8,722 bases of DNA. Source: Pyrinomonadaceae bacterium. GTDB lineage: Bacteria > Acidobacteriota > Blastocatellia > Pyrinomonadales > Pyrinomonadaceae. The stretch is from the NCBI GenBank assembly GCA_013812565.1, contig JACCTF010001040.1, forward strand, positions 1 through 8,722. Reading direction: 5' to 3'. Of the stretch, positions 6,626-8,722 are shown in pieces. The position numbers were made by a program, and so were the translations under genes. Positions within the stretch are counted from its first letter, which is position 1, and each line of letters opens with the position of its first letter. The notes below the pieces were generated by a model. It was not told where the DNA came from, did no database searches, and saw only the letters and a list, made by a program, of their open reading frames with translations.

Positions 6626-7435
6626 ATGCTATTAGTCATTGACGTTGGCAACACAAACACTTCGCTCGGTGTATACAACGAGGAGCATCTCGTGGCGCAC
6701 TGGCGTTTGACTACTGCGCGGGCGCGCACCGTGGATGAGTACGGCGTTTACTCGCGCAACGTATTGGCGCTGGCTGGAATTGATTCTAAGATCATCACCG
6801 CTGTCGCCATCGCGTCGGTCGTGCCGCCGCTCAACCCGGTATTGAAGCGCATGGCCGAAGTTTACTTTCATCAAACGCCGCTCTTTATCGATCACCAGAC
6901 CGACACCGGAATGCCGATTCTCTACGATCCGCCGTCAGATGTTGGTGCAGATCGCATCGTCGATTCGGTTGCGGCAATCAACAAGTATGGCACGCCGATT
7001 ATCGTCGTTGACTTCGGCACGGCGACGACCTTTGATGCAGTGAACAAAGAAGGTCAGTACCTCGGCGGGGTGATCACGCCCGGCATTATGATCTCATCTG
7101 AAGCCTTGTTCGCACGCGCCGCACGCTTGCCCCGCGTCGAGATACGCCAACCCTCTCAGGTAATCGGCAGGTCAACCGTCGGCTCCATGCAGTCTGGACT
7201 TTATTACGGTTACGTCGGATTGGTTGATGGAATCATAAAACGAATGCTGGAAGAATTAGACGGCGCAACACGCATTGTGGCAACCGGCGGCCTCGCGCCG
7301 CTGATCGCCACAGGCTCGAAGCTGATCGAAACCGTTGACGACACTCTAACACTCGAAGGCATGCGACTGATCTACCAAAGGAACAGCAAGATGGGAGTCA
7401 GGAGTCAGGAGTCGAGAGTCAGAATGGAGGAATAA
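6626..7435 (+). CDS. coaX: Type III pantothenate kinase
   Basis: This 269-residue enzyme phosphorylates pantothenate, the first and usually controlling step of coenzyme A synthesis. It belongs to the ASKHA fold. Visible motifs are LLVIDVGNTN (2-11, phosphate-1 loop, Asp6), DPPSDVGADR (101-110, with the pantothenate-binding GADR), VVDFGTATT (127-135, Asp129 as catalytic base), GGVITPGI (147-154) and VATGGLAPL (218-226). The ATG at 6626 was chosen because family members start directly before this loop; a TTG at 6572 would add 18 residues encoded by repeat element B. No Shine-Dalgarno site is visible, as repeat B occupies the upstream bases. At the other end, residues 256-269 (from Met at 7391) are encoded by repeat element C and are probably not part of the ancestral enzyme, which would end near QRNSK. 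Type III kinases are not inhibited by CoA and are monovalent-cation dependent. Confidence 0.95.
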   Translation: MLLVIDVGNTNTSLGVYNEEHLVAHWRLTTARARTVDEYGVYSRNVLALAGIDSKIITAVAIASVVPPLNPVLKRMAEVYFHQTPLFIDHQTDTGMPILYDPPSDVGADRIVDSVAAINKYGTPIIVVDFGTATTFDAVNKEGQYLGGVITPGIMISSEALFARAARLPRVEIRQPSQVIGRSTVGSMQSGLYYGYVGLVDGIIKRMLEELDGATRIVATGGLAPLIATGSKLIETVDDTLTLEGMRLIYQRNSKMGVRSQESRVRMEE

Positions 7436-7480
7436 AAATACCTGCTTTATTCTGGCTCCTGACTTCTGACTCCTGAATAC
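7394..7480. repeat. Heptamer inverted-repeat element C at the coaX 3' end
   Basis: The left arm is GGAGTCA, GGAGTCA, GGAGTCG, AGAGTCA (7394-7421) and the right arm TGGCTCC, TGACTTC, TGACTCC, TGAATAC (7453-7480). Bases 7399-7424 pair with 7450-7475 at 22 of 26 positions, around a 25-nt loop containing the coaX stop codon. The left arm is read through as the last residues of CoaX. The right arm ends four bases before the TTG start of the next gene, leaving no room for a normal ribosome binding site. Confidence 0.85.
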
Positions 7481-7484
7481 TGCT

Positions 7485-8213
7485 TTGAATTATTATAACT
7501 ACTTCACCGAGATTGAGGACGTTTTCATTCGCCGCCGTGGCAAAACTCTGCTGCTTAGCCCCGTGGATTGGGTGTTGATTGAAAGCTGGAAGGAACGAGG
7601 TGTGCCGCTGCATGTGGCGTTGCGGGGCATCGAGAGCGCGTTTGATTCTTATGAGTCACGTCCGCGACGGCGAAGCATTAAGACGCTGCTTTACTGTCAG
7701 GAAGAGGTCGAAGCGCAGTTTGCCGAATGGCTCGAATCGCAGCATGGAGCCGGGTCAGCTACGACGAACGGCGAAGGCGGCACGCCCGAAAGGGAAACGG
7801 GTTTGCCGTTCCCGCGCACTGTTATCTTGGAACATCTCGCGAGGTGTCGCGCGGATTTTACAAGAGCGCATGACGGGCGACGAGCGACAAAAGCGGATGA
7901 GCTATGTGATGCTTTGGCGCGCGCCGCCGGGCGGCTTGCAGAGTTGGAGCAAGATTTTGCGGCGGCAGCGAGGCCTGACGCCGAGAAACTTGAAGCGTCG
8001 CTCACGCAACTCGAAGATTTGCTGGACCGTGCGATGCACGCGAGCGCTTCACCCCAAGAATTAGGAGAAGCGCGCCGCACGGCCGAAACCGATGTGAAGC
8101 CATACCGCGAGCGTATGGAGCGTGCGGCTTATGAACAAACGCTCAACCGCTTGCTCGCAAAAACTTTGCGCGAACACTACGGCGTGCCGCGCCTGAGCCT
8201 GTTCTATCTTTAA
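7485..8213 (+). CDS. Uncharacterised 242-residue protein, conserved N-terminal region
   Basis: I do not recognise a function. The N-terminal 85 residues look structured: NYYNYFTEIEDVFIRRRGK, then LSPVDWVLIESWKERG and VPLHVALRGIE, a pattern I recall from uncharacterised acidobacterial proteins. The D-W-x-x-I-x-x-W helix pair followed by a basic RPRRRSIKTL stretch (59-68) would suit a small helical nucleic-acid or protein-binding module, but that is speculation. Residues about 88-108 are a low-complexity Gly/Thr/Glu linker. The remainder (about 110-230) is charged and helical, with leucine spacing near 139-186 consistent with a coiled coil. No signal peptide or membrane segment is present, so it is cytoplasmic. 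The TTG at 7485 is the only start that keeps the conserved NYYNYF region; no ribosome binding site precedes it because element C ends just upstream. The stop is close to the membrane-protein gene, suggesting cotranscription. Confidence 0.75.
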   Translation: MNYYNYFTEIEDVFIRRRGKTLLLSPVDWVLIESWKERGVPLHVALRGIESAFDSYESRPRRRSIKTLLYCQEEVEAQFAEWLESQHGAGSATTNGEGGTPERETGLPFPRTVILEHLARCRADFTRAHDGRRATKADELCDALARAAGRLAELEQDFAAAARPDAEKLEASLTQLEDLLDRAMHASASPQELGEARRTAETDVKPYRERMERAAYEQTLNRLLAKTLREHYGVPRLSLFYL

Positions 8214-8219
8214 TTAATC

Positions 8220-8227
8220 AAAGGTGA
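8220..8227 (+). promoter_or_regulatory. Shine-Dalgarno site of the small membrane-protein gene
   Basis: AAAGGTGA lies five bases before the ATG at 8233. It includes the GTG (8224) that would be the longest in-frame start, so that GTG is better read as part of the ribosome binding site than as the start codon. Confidence 0.65.
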
Positions 8228-8232
8228 ATAAG

Positions 8233-8547
8233 ATGACAAAGATGGTAATCAAGAACGTGCGCATTTCTTCCATCGCTTTATGGATGGCGGTGTTTATGGC
8301 GGTGTTCGTGCTTGTGACCAGCGTAGTTTTCACCGTTATCTTCCTCGGCTTCAGCATGACAAGCGCCGCGCCGTCGGTCGGCTTCACGGGTGTTGAAGCG
8401 GCCCGGCGCGGGTTCATGCAGTTTCTCATCATCATCATGTTTGCCTACAGCCTCGTCGGATTTCTCGGCGGCGCGCTCTGTGGCTTCATCTACAATGCCT
8501 ATGCAGTCAAGTCCGTTGCGGGGATCGAGTTTGATGTCGAAAGCTGA
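8233..8547 (+). CDS. Small two-helix membrane protein, DUF3566-like
   Basis: The product is 104 residues from the ATG at 8233, chosen because AAAGGTGA lies five bases upstream. A short basic N-terminus (TKMVIKNVRISS) precedes a hydrophobic helix at about 14-40. A loop of about 20 residues follows, then a second helix at about 62-88 ending GGALCGFIYN, and a short tail AVKSVAGIEFDVES. This arrangement (an I-x-x-V-R-I start, two helices, then a G-G...Y-N...G-G/A-I-E ending) recalls the DUF3566 group of small membrane proteins, but the match is from memory and loose. Both ends would lie on the same side of the membrane, probably the cytoplasm by the positive-inside rule. It follows the preceding stop by 19 bp and precedes the RNA methyltransferase by 44 bp, so the three may share a transcript. 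No function is proposed. Confidence 0.75.
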   Translation: MTKMVIKNVRISSIALWMAVFMAVFVLVTSVVFTVIFLGFSMTSAAPSVGFTGVEAARRGFMQFLIIIMFAYSLVGFLGGALCGFIYNAYAVKSVAGIEFDVES

Positions 8548-8591
8548 CTCAGCGTAAGCAGCGAGCGAAGTTCGCCCGCGCGTTGTACGTT

Positions 8592-8722
8592 ATGACAAAG
8601 CCCAAGCGAATGAGGCGTGACGAACTCCTCGCCGCCCTGGACACGAGTGTCGATGTCGAGATCGAACGCATTCTGCCGGGCGGCTTCGGATTAGCGCACG
8701 CTCGTGGGCAGACGATTCTGGT
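8592..8722 (+). CDS. RNA uracil-5-methyltransferase (RlmD/TrmA type), N-terminal fragment
   Basis: The frame opens with ATG at 8592 and is still open at the window end after 43 codons. The readable part, D-V-E-I-E-R-I-L-P-G-G-F-G-L-A-H-A-R-G-Q-T-I-L-V, is the typical beginning of a TRAM domain (beta strand, then G-G-x-G-x-A, then an expected V-P-x-x-x-P-G-E just beyond the edge). TRAM domains head the SAM-dependent enzymes that methylate C5 of uracil in 23S rRNA (RlmD, RlmCD) or related RNA. The catalytic Rossmann domain and the cysteine nucleophile lie outside the window, so the exact enzyme and its target base cannot be assigned. A TTG nine bases upstream (8583) is an alternative start; no strong ribosome binding site precedes either. 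Confidence 0.72.
   Translation, partial: MTKPKRMRRDELLAALDTSVDVEIERILPGGFGLAHARGQTIL

Overview
The window is a bacterial chromosome segment, moderately GC-rich, with ten protein genes (two cut by the window ends), no RNA genes, no insertion sequence and no CRISPR array. The best guess for the host is an acidobacterium of the Blastocatellia/Pyrinomonadaceae type. This rests on the DUF1501-type fragment at the left edge, on the protein at 7485-8213 whose N-terminus resembles, from memory, uncharacterised proteins of that class, and on short heptamer repeats between genes. No marker gene here proves the taxonomy.

Left part (1-1510): the 3' end of a DUF1501 protein gene (+) converges on a membrane-anchored family 2 glycosyltransferase gene (-). 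The 190 bp between them hold a heptamer tandem repeat with inverted arms (element A).

Middle part (1756-5494): three closely spaced + strand genes encode a secreted protein of unknown function, an O-methyltransferase of the plant/CrtF type and a GNAT acetyltransferase. They end tail to tail with a - strand PP-loop ATPase gene of the DUF71/diphthine-ammonia-ligase-like family.

Right part (5776-8722): a + strand series runs birA (biotin-protein ligase), coaX (type III pantothenate kinase), an uncharacterised 242-residue protein, a small two-helix membrane protein, and the start of an RNA uracil methyltransferase with a TRAM domain (RlmD/TrmA type). BirA and CoaX are cofactor genes often found together: BirA charges biotin-dependent carboxylases and CoaX starts coenzyme A synthesis, so both support acyl-CoA carboxylation.

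The most interesting non-coding signal is a set of three elements (A 269-387, B 6537-6617, C 7394-7480). All have the same design: purine-rich 7-bp repeats, a short loop, then complementary pyrimidine-rich 7-bp repeats. The heptamer differs at each site. Each lies at a gene's 3' end. B and C run into coding sequence, supplying the last codons of birA and coaX, and fill the spaces where the ribosome binding sites of coaX and the next gene would be expected.
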